DNA of 64,000 nt from positions 1,684,652 to 1,748,651 of the forward strand of contig NC_063444.1 in the NCBI RefSeq assembly GCF_020379485.1. Direction: 5' to 3'. This stretch comes from Brassica napus (taxonomy: Eukaryota > Streptophyta > Magnoliopsida > Brassicales > Brassicaceae). Under the pieces are notes generated by a model. The model saw only the letters and a program-made list of their open reading frames with translations. It searched no databases and was not told the DNA's origin. The position numbers were made by a program, and so were the translations under genes. Positions 26,121-37,177 of the stretch are shown here, piece after piece; positions within the stretch are counted from its first letter, which is position 1, and each line of letters begins with the position of its first letter.

Positions 26121-26340
26121 AGAAAACTAAGAGAGAATGATTTGTGTTTAATCGTGTTTGTATTCCATGATTGAGAGTCATACATATATACTTGTTACAG
26201 AGAGATATTCTATCAAGATACTCTAACAGTTTAACTCTATCACATAATCATCGGGACTTATCCATACCAGCTTCATCCTTATCTCTTGGTTGCGTACTCG
26301 AACCACTGAACCAGACCAAACCACCTTACCATTCTCAACA
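26121..26340 (-). repeat. Copia 5' LTR (right), missing its inner end
   Basis: Matches the left LTR from GAAAACTAAGAGA to ATTCTCAACA. Where the left copy continues with ATAGTATC-type sequence to its TG border, this copy passes directly into the primer binding site. About 14 bp of LTR at the LTR/primer-site junction are therefore absent. Confidence 0.85.
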
Positions 26341-26345
26341 ATAAG

Positions 26346-26590
26346 CTAGCTAAATGACTGCAGATTAAATATGACTGTATATCGTACGTACGTATTTTAC
26401 GTATAAAGTTATTTACATACGTGTACGCATTTTCAAGGAATTTAAATACTTTTCTCTTACCGTTTCTGTATTGCCATATATCTATTAGGTACGTGTATGT
26501 ATCGTGGTCTACCAATCCATTTATATTCAGACATTTCGTAGGGTTTCATGCAAAACACCACGTTTATATTTTGATATGTTGTTTGCACTT
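26346..26590. other. Flank of copia element, nothing recognised
   Basis: A/T-rich sequence between the copia target duplication and the captured-fragment mosaic. Short open frames on both strands have no recognisable content. Confidence 0.4.
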
Positions 26591-26658
26591 GTACCTGAAT
26601 GCTGAAAATCACCCGGATAGTCCACGGGAAGGGCCAACGTGCTGATATGTGTACTGAC

Positions 26659-26718
26659 GGACAGTCCTCGTGGGCGAAAATCACCCACGGACAGTCCTCG
26701 TGGGCGAAAATCACCCAC
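26659..26718. repeat. Two exact 30-bp tandem units
   Basis: A 30-bp unit containing CAGTCCTCGTGGGCGAAAAT is repeated perfectly at 26659-26688 and 26689-26718; a partial related GAAAATCACCC is at 26604 and GGCGAAAATCA at 26744. It lies directly before the kinase fragment. Confidence 0.9.
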
Positions 26719-26754
26719 GTCGTGGCAAAATCAACCATGTCGTGGCGAAAATCA

Positions 26755-26832
26755 GAGAATGTAATCGGAGAAGGAGGTTATGGGATTGTGTATCGTGGGA
26801 TTTTAAACGATGGAACCAAAGTCGCTGTCCAG
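26755..26832 (+). pseudogene. Captured fragment of a receptor-like kinase (glycine-rich loop)
   Basis: The + strand reads ENVIGEGGYGIVYRGILNDG then TKVAV, the ATP-binding loop of a plant receptor-like kinase N-lobe. It stops right after VAV, where the catalytic Lys should be, and shifts into unrelated sequence (GYKGFQDSKDKAKHVKSIQE in the next frame). No other kinase subdomains are near. It is an isolated exon piece, probably carried by a transposable element. Confidence 0.75.
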
Positions 26833-27049
26833 GATACAAGGGTTTCCAAGACTCTAAGGATAAGGCTAAGCATGTGAAGTCAATACAGGAGCAAGACCAG
26901 GTTTAAATCGATCCAATGGCTGATCTCACATGTGTAAAGCATCTTTGCTTTTGCTAAAAGCATGATTAACCTGAAGTTTTTAGAGCGGGATTCTTAACTA
27001 AGAATCTGGGTTAATCATGGTCTAAACTATGTGAGAAGTCTCGAACTCC

Positions 27050-27284
27050 CTGGACGGTGGTGATGTCTGGCTCAAGATGCTTGAAGAAGCCAAATCCGAC
27101 GTTGAGCAAGAACCCGTTGCATGCTTCACTTGAGCCGGCGATTCTAGATGCATACAGCTACTGTGAATCAGCTAAAGAGCTGTGGGATACGTTGAAGAAG
27201 GTGTATGGGAATACATCAAACCTGAGCCGTGTGTTTGAGGTGAAGCAGGCTATAAACAACTTCACCATGGCGTTTGATGCTTGA
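27050..27284 (+). pseudogene. Fragment of a copia gag (UBN2-like) gene
   Basis: The reading frame contains SYCESAKELWDTLKKVYGNT followed by NLSRVFEVKQAINNF, which resembles the Trp/Leu-rich core of copia gag proteins. It starts abruptly and ends in a stop at 27282; no protease, integrase or RT follows. It is unrelated in sequence to the gag of the element at 21433-26340. Confidence 0.65.
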
Positions 27285-27299
27285 TATTTGTGTTTCTGC

Positions 27300-28050
27300 A
27301 TCACCTGCCATGTCTCTAAATCAAGTAGAGAGCTTCTACCTGTTTCTGTTCAGCATATAATTAGAGAACTCAGAATTATTTTTGAGTCCAAATACGTGTA
27401 GATGCAGATTTTTTCTTGTGTTTGTGTGTGTAAACGTAGATGTAGATTTTTTTAGAAGACTTTCGAAAATCCGTTGCTAACGAGATACTTTAATATTTTT
27501 TCACGTATACCATGCATGTTCTTAAAAAATCATCAATAATAAATTAATAACCGATCTGAGACAATGAATGTTGGTACACCATACATAAAATGTGGCATCG
27601 TTTTGATATATGAAATTTATTCTTGAACCTATTCAAAATTGTTGTATAACAATCTTGAATACCCAAATTTAGGTGACCATTTATTAAGTTACAAAAATAT
27701 ATAGCTCATATTTTATTGATTTTTTTTTTCTGTCAGGATATGGGCATAAATGATAAAATTGTCTTTATTCTTGACTAAAGAAGTTATACCAACCGACTCC
27801 AGTTTTCCAGTTTTTTTTTTTCAACACGTCCTATAAAATACATACTCCACCGTTTCCTATAGTTGACGAAAAATCGACGAAAAAATATCTTCCCCGATAT
27901 CATTTTATTGCAAGCATTTTTTAATATTCTCATCACTGGTTCGGCAGCTGGTCCCATGAGTATTGCAGTGATTAAATTCAAATCTAAGCGTATGCATGAT
28001 ACATGGTTGCGTCGCGTGTCGTGTACATGTACATGTATTTTAATACTAAT
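27300..28050. other. AT-rich intergenic, nothing recognised
   Basis: No gene, clear repeat border or RNA was found in this stretch; short open frames on both strands look random. Confidence 0.4.
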
Positions 28051-28051
28051 A

Positions 28052-31000
28052 TTAGGTGATAATCCGCGTCCGTACGGAGCGAAGAAATTATTAAAGTATT
28101 ATAACTTTTAATATGTAGACATAATAAAAGTTAAAGGCATAGTAAAAAAAATACATGTAAGAAAATACGGATTATAGCTAGAAATTTTAGTATGTCATTA
28201 TAAATTTATATGCGATGGCCATTAAAATTAAATTGTATATTTGTTTGCATGCGGGTAAATTATAAATATAATATTAAATGAAACATAAGCAATAGTCTAA
28301 TAAAATATAAAAGGAACAATTTATAAAAAACAAAAGAAAATTAAAAATATAGACAAAGTAACTGCTGTCAATAATGTCTTCAGAAGTCTTCGTTTGCAAT
28401 CCTATTATGAGCAATAGCAAAGAGATCATCTAGAGAATTTAAAAATATTATTTAACAAAATATGTGAATGCATGTATTACCTCAATCTTAAAGCATCAAT
28501 TTCTGGAACACCAATGGGGTCGAAGACAATTTTGGAAATCTTATCAATGTTAGTAACCTTTTTAAGTCGGCCTTATTATGAAATATGAAAAATATTAGCA
28601 AAATATACATATAATATCAGCTCCTATTAATCTATTGTATATACAATAAATACAATAGATTACCTTGTCAACCAAGTAATCTATTAACAATCACATGTTA
28701 GATTCCGACCTTATCGTTTATGGTTAATATATATTGCTTGAAATTTATTAACAATCACATGGAAGATAAAGTTGATAATTGATGATAAAAAGATAGTAGT
28801 AAACTTAAAATAAATAGTTGTTATCAATAAAAGGCAGCAATTGCATACTGAAATAAAATATAACTCCAAGAATGATCACGAACATACCAACATAGAACTT
28901 TGGATGAGTTTATATACACATAGACAAGATGAGTTTATATACACATAGTCAAATATCATGAACATACCAACATAGAACTTTGGATGAGAAAGACCAAAAA
29001 TGATCTAACGGAAGTTGGCTAGACAAATGTAGTTACAATCATTGATCAGTTCAATCTTGGAAACAACATATGATTCAGATAACTTTATATGTTATCGCAA
29101 GAGGGTGTCAAGGAAAAATTAAACAGAATCTTAGAACGTTGTTGTCTCATTAAAAGATCAAACTGTGAAACCAGTCATTTCTAACCGATGTATGAATTTT
29201 GTCTCCCTACAATATAATAACAAATGAAAGCATCAGATAATAAACACATAATTTGCTTATGATTTAAAGAATATACATCATAAAAAAACCTAATTTTTTC
29301 GTCTACGAAAACCATTCAATGGTTTCTCCAGTTGCAGCCTAGTACTGCTTCCAAAGTTTTATGACATTCACCATAATCTTCCACAAAGACTTTTTGGTTT
29401 CAAGTCAGAAATACAATTCATGCTTAATATATTTTGGCTAGTTTTGAAACGTGTAGTTTGTGATATTGTAGCTATATGGATGATATGGTATATATATATA
29501 GTAACTGATTGGGTTTTGACCCACGAGATTTGAAAAAATAAATAATTTTCGCCATAAAGCAATGTTGCAAATCCCTAATTGTTAGTAGATTTCCATACAA
29601 GTATATAAAGTAATATATGCATAGGGAAAAGATTAAGGAAGTCTACATTAAGAATGACATATTCCTTAAACTGAATCGAAAAAAAATAAATTTCCAAATT
29701 TAATGTCTGTCAACATTTATGTTAATTACGTAATCCAAAAGTCTTGTAATCAAAATTAAGGGATAACCCAGAAATTTTTAATACAGTTTCACCAATTTTT
29801 GAATGTATTTTACAATCACTCAAGATTGCTTATAATTTTTTTATATATGACACTTTGATTTTACAATATAATTTTTTTATATTTTCCAGTTTCAAATTAA
29901 ATTTTACTCACATATATAACTGTCTCTAAATAAACCAAAATAAATGTCACAAACCAAATAATTATAGAAGAACATAATTATGAATCGTTTATACATTCAG
30001 ACCCAAAAAAATGTCATGTATCATTCATAAATCGTAAAGAATATTCAAATTATAACAATATGAATCGAATATATAGTCAAAACCCTATCATTTGTGACTA
30101 CAAATATCAGATAATCCTATTAATTTCGCATAACATTATAATCCTAGATTTCCAGACAATTGTAGAAAGTCTTACATGCAAGGAGGGAAAATAAAGGAAG
30201 TCCATAATAAAATGATATTTGACTTTAAACTTAATCAGAGATGAATGATATAAATTACCAAATTTAATGTCTGTTACCATTTAATATAATTTCAAAATCA
30301 AAAGTCTTGTTGCAAAATTTAAGGAATTGAAAAAAATTAATATGAAATTCCTTTTCAGATGTATTTTACAATCAAGCAAGATATTCAATAGATTTTTTAT
30401 AGACAACATTTTGATTTTACAATATAAAAACGTTTATATTGATGCTATTAAAATAAATTCCCAAAATAAATTTCATGTATCCCATAATAATCCAAAAATA
30501 TTAATCAAAATAAATGTCACATAAGGAAGTTTTATAGAAGAACGTAATTCTGAATCGTTTATATTTTCCAGTCCAAAAAAATGTCATGTTTTATTTATGA
30601 ATTGTAAAAAACATGAATCTTATAAAACATGAATTGTATATATATAGTCAAAATCCCACCAATTTTTATTAAAAAAAAATTATGTATGATAGCTTCTATG
30701 AAATAATACATCATACACATCGAAGAATCCACTAATATTATACTAAAAATTTGTAAAATAATGAAGCATACACATCGCTCAATCCACTAATATTATGCTA
30801 AAAATACAGATAACTATATTTTGCCATTCATTTTGTGGCTATATATGTTTTGTTCGATAATTATTAAAATCCATTGAAGTGAGTAACTATACCTTGAAAT
30901 GTTTCATGTTATATATGCAAGGCTTCTTCTCACTGATCAAAGAGAGATAATGTTGTAGGCATAACCATCGGTTACGTCTCGCTTTGACCAATAGAAGAAC

Positions 31001-31281
31001 GAAATTTAGCTTACTTATGTTTTCATGCAATGGTTATCTCGGGTATTGTCTAAGTTTTTAGTAATGCAATCACAACTCATATAGTATAGTAATATAATCT
31101 CTTCATATTATTAAATTTAATGAGAAATTGTATTACATGTAATTAGTCTAGGCAATAGAGGACTATTTAATAAAGAGTGTGAGAATGATTCTCATAATGA
31201 CACATAGGAAATGACATTTTTGTTAATCATACACGGTGATAAAGTTAATTGTTTAAAATGCTTCTCAAATAATAAAAAAGG
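28052..31281 (-). mobile_element. Helitron-like element, minus orientation (borders tentative)
   Basis: On the minus strand the left border reads CGCTCCGTACGGACGCGGATTATCACCTAA followed by T: a hairpin-forming GC segment and a terminal CTAA, which fits the CTRR rule. The right border near 31281 reads, on the minus strand, TTTTTTATTATTTGAGAAGCATTTTAA, sharing TTGAGAAGCATTT with the 5' region of the element at 3126. The interior is AT-rich, with local duplications (28890-28985; 29636-30090 against 30188-30660) and no helicase. Confidence 0.5.
29636..30660. repeat. Diverged tandem duplication of about 550 bp
   Basis: GGAAGTCTACATTAAGAATGA at 29637 recurs as GGAAGTCCATAATAAAATGA at 30197. Both copies then carry CCAAATTTAATGTCTGT, AAAAGTCTTGT, TGTATTTTACAATCA, TTTGATTTTACAATATAA, AATGTCACA and end near AGTCAAAA[C/T]CC. 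It lies inside the Helitron-like element. Confidence 0.7.
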
Positions 31282-32622
31282 TTATTCGGTGTGTTCGTGA
31301 TGTTTTGTTATTTTGAGATTCAGCATGACTTTTTAGCATTTTATACAAAGTTTTTTTCTTTTGGCCAATCGATTGAAAAGTGAAAGTAACAGATAAGTTT
31401 GACCTACAAGGCTATAATAAAAATGAAGATTTGATCCATAAAAAAACTGAAGATAAAAGCCAACTGAAAATAAAGAAGAGAAAAATAAGTATATATGATT
31501 GGTAGGTTATCTACATGGTGACCCACCCAGGTCACGTTTTACCGGTACTATCTTTGTATTGACGTGATCGATAATTTAACCCAGCCACTGTTGACAAAAA
31601 AAAAAAACCCAGCCCCACTTGCATATCTACTCCTTTATTTATTTGTATGCAATCATCGCCAAGTCAAATCACTCCATGAATCTAAACATATTTGTACATA
31701 TATGAGTTTATTCACATTCAAACTATCGAGATGGAGACTGAAAGAAAGTACACCACCGACAGAGAAGATGAAATCAGATGAGTCTCTTTCTAGTCTGGTA
31801 AAAAAAAGAAACTAACCAAACCATTAATGCATTTTGTTAGATAAATACACTGAAGTGCTTAAGATTATGGACTTACAAAACTGGTGAGATTTTTCTTAAA
31901 AAATGCAGATAAACTGAGCAATGATGGATCATGCATTAATAATTATAAATTAGATAATTCTTATTGATGGACTATGTTCTTCAATGGATTACTAAGAACA
32001 CATTTATCTAATCATATCCTAAACAAGGAGGGCTAAACAAGCCCAGCCCTCAGCTGTAGATTGGGTAGGTTTTTGTTTTACTAAGCCCAAATGATCTGCT
32101 AATCTGATTTGCTGTAATGGGCCCAAATTTACTAAAGCATAATGTATAAAACAATTTTAACTTTTTTTTAATATTTTTTTTATTTGCACATGATTCAAAG
32201 GTAATCGGAAGAATTATCTATTTGAGGAAATAAAAGCGGAGGATAATAATACATAAAAAAAGCGGAGGATAATAATACATAATGTATAAAACAATTTTGG
32301 GCTTTAGCTCTGTTTAATATAAATTTCTAGATGGAAAAAAATACATAAAAATCAAATTAAAATAAATATTATAATTCACTTGTTCCAAAAAGAAAAGCAA
32401 TGAATATTCACAAAAAAAGGAAAATAAAAAGCAAGCAGCCACACTTGTGACGAGAAGAGCCCCCCCCCCCCCCCCCACGCGCCACGGATCTTTCATATAA
32501 TAAAAGATCCTTCCTTCTCAGCTGCTGACTCATCGCCTCACCAACTCCACTAACTCCTCTCTCCCCTCAACACAGATCTCTCTCTGCTTCGCTTCTCCAC
32601 ACCGAGCTCTAACGATCCATCC
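31282..32622. other. Intergenic and ACO1 promoter/5' UTR
   Basis: No gene is supported. GGGCCC at 32119 and a direct repeat AAGCGGAGGATAATAATACATAA (about 32234 and 32260) occur. A run of 17 C residues (32460-32476) lies about 150 bp upstream of the ACO1 ATG, followed by a CT-rich leader (32514-32590). Confidence 0.5.
32460..32476. repeat. Poly-C tract of 17 in the ACO1 upstream region
   Basis: Seventeen consecutive C residues followed by ACGCGCCACGG. On the minus strand this is a G17 tract able to form a G-quadruplex. Homopolymers of this length in an AT-rich genome can also be a sequencing or assembly artefact. Confidence 0.85.
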
Positions 32623-35600
32623 ATGGGTAAACGATCTATCTGCTTTCTCCATTTTTTGTTTATGATCCAATATGATATGATTCGATCTCTTGTTTGCGAT
32701 GTGCGTTTCAGCTTCCGAGAATCCTTTCCGCAGCATACTGAAGGCGCTGGATAAGCCTGGTGGTGGCGAGTTCGGAAACTACTACAGCTTGCCTGCTCTC
32801 AACGATCCGAGGATCGGTGAGTCTGCTTCGATCCTGATCTTTGCTACGAACAAAAAATTGATCGAGAGAAATGTTGTTGTTGTTGTTGTGGATGATGCAG
32901 ATAAGCTACCTTATTCGATTAGGATCCTTCTCGAATCGGCGATACGTAACTGCGATGAGTTTCAAGTTAAGAGCAAAGATGTTGAGAAGATTCTTGATTG
33001 GGAGAATACTTCTCCCAAACAGGTTGAGATTCCCTTCAAGCCTGCTCGTGTGCTTCTTCAGGTAAACGCAGCTTATTAGATGAACAATCTTTTATGAGAT
33101 AATGCTTGTGATTGATTTCTGTTTGTTTTCCAGGACTTTACTGGTGTCCCTGCGGTTGTTGATCTTGCTTGCATGAGAGATGCGATGAACAATCTCGGTG
33201 GTGATTCTAATAAGATTAATCCTCTGGTTAGTTGATTTAGATTGGTTGATATCATAGTGTTCCTTGTGGTATGATACAAGATTTGATTCTTAGTCTTGAT
33301 GCATGTAGGTCCCTGTAGATCTTGTCATTGATCACTCTGTTCAAGTGGATGTGGCGAGGTCAGAGAACGCAGTGCAGGCTAATATGGAGCTCGAGTTCCA
33401 GCGTAACAAAGAACGGTTTGCTTTTCTTAAGTGGGGTTCCAATGCTTTTGACAACATGCTTGTTGTACCTCCTGGATCTGGGATTGTTCATCAAGTAAGC
33501 AATAAGGGTTCAGAAATAACTGAATTAGTTTTTTGTTTGATGCTTAGATAGAATAAGTTTTTATTATTTTGCGATTGACAGGTCAACCTAGAGTACCTTG
33601 CCAGAGTTGTTTTCAACAGAAATGGACTTCTTTACCCAGACAGTGTTGTTGGAACTGACTCTCACACCACTATGATTGATGGACTGGGTGTTGCTGGATG
33701 GGGAGTTGGCGGTATTGAAGCCGAAGCTACCATGCTTGGTCAGGTGAAATTATATGCTCTTTCTGTCAGAAACTCAGAACTAACTGCCTGAACTGTTTCT
33801 GAAACTTTGGTTCATATTTAAGGGATGATTCTCTGGCAGTTCAAAATTTAACACTTTGTTGAAGTTTCTTCTCTCATAAACTGTAACATGAATTTATCTC
33901 TTTCTATTTAGCCAATGAGCATGGTCCTGCCTGGTGTTGTGGGTTTCAAGCTAACGGGAAAACTGAGGGATGGAATGACGGCCACTGATCTGGTCTTAAC
34001 AGTCACTCAGATGCTGAGGAAACATGGAGTAGTTGGAAAGTTTGTTGAATTCCACGGTACATTTTTGAAAAATATTTGATATTTGTCATTTCTGTACCTA
34101 TCCAGTACTTGACTGAGCTAGGCTAACTCATATATGCATCCGTTGTTTTTTTTACTACAACAGGGGAAGGGATGAGAGAATTATCTTTAGCTGATCGTGC
34201 TACAATTGCTAATATGTCTCCTGAGTATGGTGCAACCATGGGATTCTTCCCCGTCGATCATGTCACATTGCAGTACCTCAAATTGACAGGCAGGAGCGAT
34301 GAAACTGTAAGGGGTTGCGAGGGGAATCTCCATAATTTATTTTGATATTGCGTTTCATCAGGTTAGTGATTTATGAGTTGGATTTCAGGTTGCTATGATA
34401 GAGGCATATCTGCGAGCAAACAAGATGTTTGTGGACTACAGTGAGGTAAAACCTTGCGCATCTCTGATGCTTCATTTCTTATGTCTATTTTCGTCTATCA
34501 TAGAACATAACATATTCTCCACTCGGAAACTCTTTACTCATCTCAGCCGGCGAGTAAGACAGTATACTCCTCAAATCTGGAATTGAATCTCGAGGATGTT
34601 GAGCCCTGTGTTTCTGGTCCGAAGAGGTACTAGTAGCGAATCTATTTTATATAAGTTTTCTAGGATCTATCTACTTATAACCTTTATTCTCTATTCACAA
34701 TACAGGCCACATGATCGCGTTCCTTTGAAGGAAATGAAAGCTGACTGGCATTCTTGCTTGGATAGCAGAGTAGGATTCAAGGTTAGAACTCTCCTTTCCT
34801 TTCTTTTCAAAAGAAATTCCTAATTAGATTACTTGTGGTTTTCAAACAATAGTAGGTGTTATGGCGAGGTGTTTGAGCCTTTAAATGGCTCCAATAGACA
34901 ACTGTGTCCTGCAACACTTCTGGTTTTATAATTTAGTCCCAGTACACAAAAATTGTGGTTAGTGATTCAACCGAATCCATGATATTTTCAGGGGTTTGCT
35001 GTACGAAAAGAAGCACAGAGCAAGGCTGTAGAGTTCAGCTTTAACGGGACCCCGGCAAAGCTTAGACATGGAGATGTTGTAATAGCAGCAATCACCAGTT
35101 GCACAAATACCTCAAACCCTAGTGTTATGCTTGGCGCTGCCTTGGTTGCAAAAAAGGCCTGCGAACTAGGACTGGAGGTTTGACTACTGTGCCTTTCTGG
35201 CTGTTTCTTCTGTGTGATCCTGTTCTCAAACCTTTCTGTCAGTGGAAGTAATAAAAGTATCTGAAATTTCTCCAATATTAGGTTAAACCATGGATTAAAA
35301 CTAGTCTTGCTCCTGGCTCCGGAGTTGTAACAAAATACTTGGCAAAGAGGTACTGCAAATAAACCACTGAATGTTATGCTATATATTTCTCTGTATCGTG
35401 TGGTCCTGAGTTTCAAGTCTTGCAGTGGCTTGCAGAAGTACTTGAATCAGCTTGGATTCAGTATAGTTGGTTATGGGTGCACCACATGCATCGGAAACTC
35501 AGGGGATATCCATGAAGCTGTGGCTTCAGCAATAGTTGATAATGGTAAATCCTCAAGTACTTGATGATGAAAATACTTATTCACTTGAATTTTCGAAGGT

Positions 35601-37177
35601 TAAACTAATATGTTTTTATACTGTATGTGTACAAGACTTGGTGGCATCCGCTGTGTTGTCCGGGAATAGAAACTTTGAGGGACGTGTTCATCCATTAACA
35701 AGAGCAAACTACCTAGCTTCCCCTCCGCTTGTTGTAGCCTATGCACTGGCTGGCACTGTACGTTAATGCTAACTCTAAAACCATTAACAATCAAGCATTC
35801 TTGATATGTTATATGAATACCATGAATGGTCTTGTAGGTTGACATTGATTTCGAGACGGAGCCCATTGGAACTGGTAAAGACGGCAAAAAGATATTTTTC
35901 AGGGACATCTGGCCCTCTAACAAAGAAGTGGCCGAGGTAAATATATTGCGGACTGCTCGTGTAATACATAAACAATAAAATTTTATAAATGGAAGGGAAG
36001 TCAATTCTCTGTTTCGTAATTTTCTTTCAGGTTGTGCAAGCTAGTGTTCTTCCTGATATGTTCAAAGCCACTTATGAAGCAATCACCGAAGGGAATTCCA
36101 TGTGGAACGAGTTATCTGTCGCTTCAGGCACACTCTACGAGTGGGATCCGAAATCAACTTACATTCACGAGCCACCTTATTTCAAGGGCATGACCATGTC
36201 TCCACCAGGTCCACATGGTGTGAAGGACGCCTACTGTTTGCTCAATTTCGGAGACAGTATTACCACTGATCACATCTCACCAGCTGGTAGCATCCACAAG
36301 GACAGTCCCGCGGCTAAGTACTTGATGGAACGTGGTGTGGATAGAAGAGACTTCAACTCTTACGGGAGTCGCCGTGGTAATGATGAGATTATGGCGAGAG
36401 GCACTTTCGCCAATATCCGTATAGTCAACAAACACTTGAAAGGAGAAGTTGGTCCCAAGACAGTTCACATTCCCAGTGGAGAGAAGCTTTCTGTCTTTGA
36501 TGCTGCCATGGTACACTCCCAGACTTCCTTGTTCCTCTATTTGATCGCAATTACTGGTCTTGATGATTCACTATTTGTGTGGTGTACCAGAAATACAGGA
36601 ACGAAGGACGTGACACAATCATTTTGGCTGGAGCTGAGTATGGAAGTGGAAGTTCTCGTGATTGGGCTGCTAAGGGTCCAATGCTTCTGGTACGTTTCTG
36701 GTTTTCTTATATGCTTCGTTTTTTCATTAATAACAAACACCTTTTTTACATTTTATGTGTTTTTTTCTTTAATATTTTGACTACAGGGGGTGAAAGCTGT
36801 GATCTCAAAGAGCTTTGAGAGAATCCACCGAAGCAATCTGGTGGGAATGGGAATCATACCGTTGTGCTTCAAGACAGGAGAGGATGCTGAGACTCTAGGC
36901 CTAACGGGGGAGGAGCTTTACACCATTGAGCTCCCAAACAATGTTAGTGAGATCAAACCAGGACAAGATGTAACGGTAGTCACAAACAATGGCAAATCCT
37001 TCACATGTACACTTCGATTCGACACAGAGGTAAAACAAGATGATCTATTTTCTAGCTTTAAAAGCAGAGTGGTAATGAGTATTATTAAAGATGAATTCGG
37101 AATGGCAGGTGGAGTTGGCTTATTTCAATCACGGAGGGATATTGCAATACGTGATCAGGAACCTGATCAAACAATAA
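32623..37177 (+). CDS. ACO1: Aconitate hydratase (aconitase), ACO1-like
   Basis: Twenty exons join to 898 residues, the length I recall for Arabidopsis ACO1. Exon 1 is only four bases (32623-32626); exon 2 is 32712-32816; the last four are 36031-36510, 36591-36689, 36787-37029 and 37109-37177. The enzyme interconverts citrate and isocitrate; plant isoforms act in mitochondria and cytosol. The three [4Fe-4S] cysteine ligands are C441 (TSCTNTS), C507 and C510 (GCTTCIG), with the spacing seen in IRP1/cytosolic aconitases. [11 protein letters not shown] and [13 protein letters not shown] are also conserved. [14 protein letters not shown] lacks an obvious presequence. A truncated copy of the last exon and 3' UTR occurs at 41415-41530. 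The stop is overlapped by the predicted end of an antisense P4H-like gene. Confidence 0.97.

Larger units (their letters stand above)
21433..26340 (-). mobile_element. Ty1/copia LTR retrotransposon, full length but mutated
   Basis: The element is 4.9 kb, antisense, and flanked by a perfect 5-bp target duplication ATAAG (21428-21432 and 26341-26345). Two LTRs (21433-21665 and about 26121-26340) start TGTTGAGAATG and end with its inverse, except that the right LTR lacks about 14 bp next to the primer site. The LTRs differ at about 4 of roughly 218 aligned positions, which suggests a recent insertion. A primer binding site complementary to initiator Met tRNA and a polypurine tract are present. 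The order gag, protease, integrase, reverse transcriptase, RNase H is that of copia, not gypsy. Three in-frame stops make it non-autonomous. Confidence 0.96.

Noticed and set aside
31564..31815. 83-codon plus-strand frame near 31.6 kb
   Set aside because: Starts inside an A-rich run and shows no conserved motif or splice-linked exons; looks like chance.
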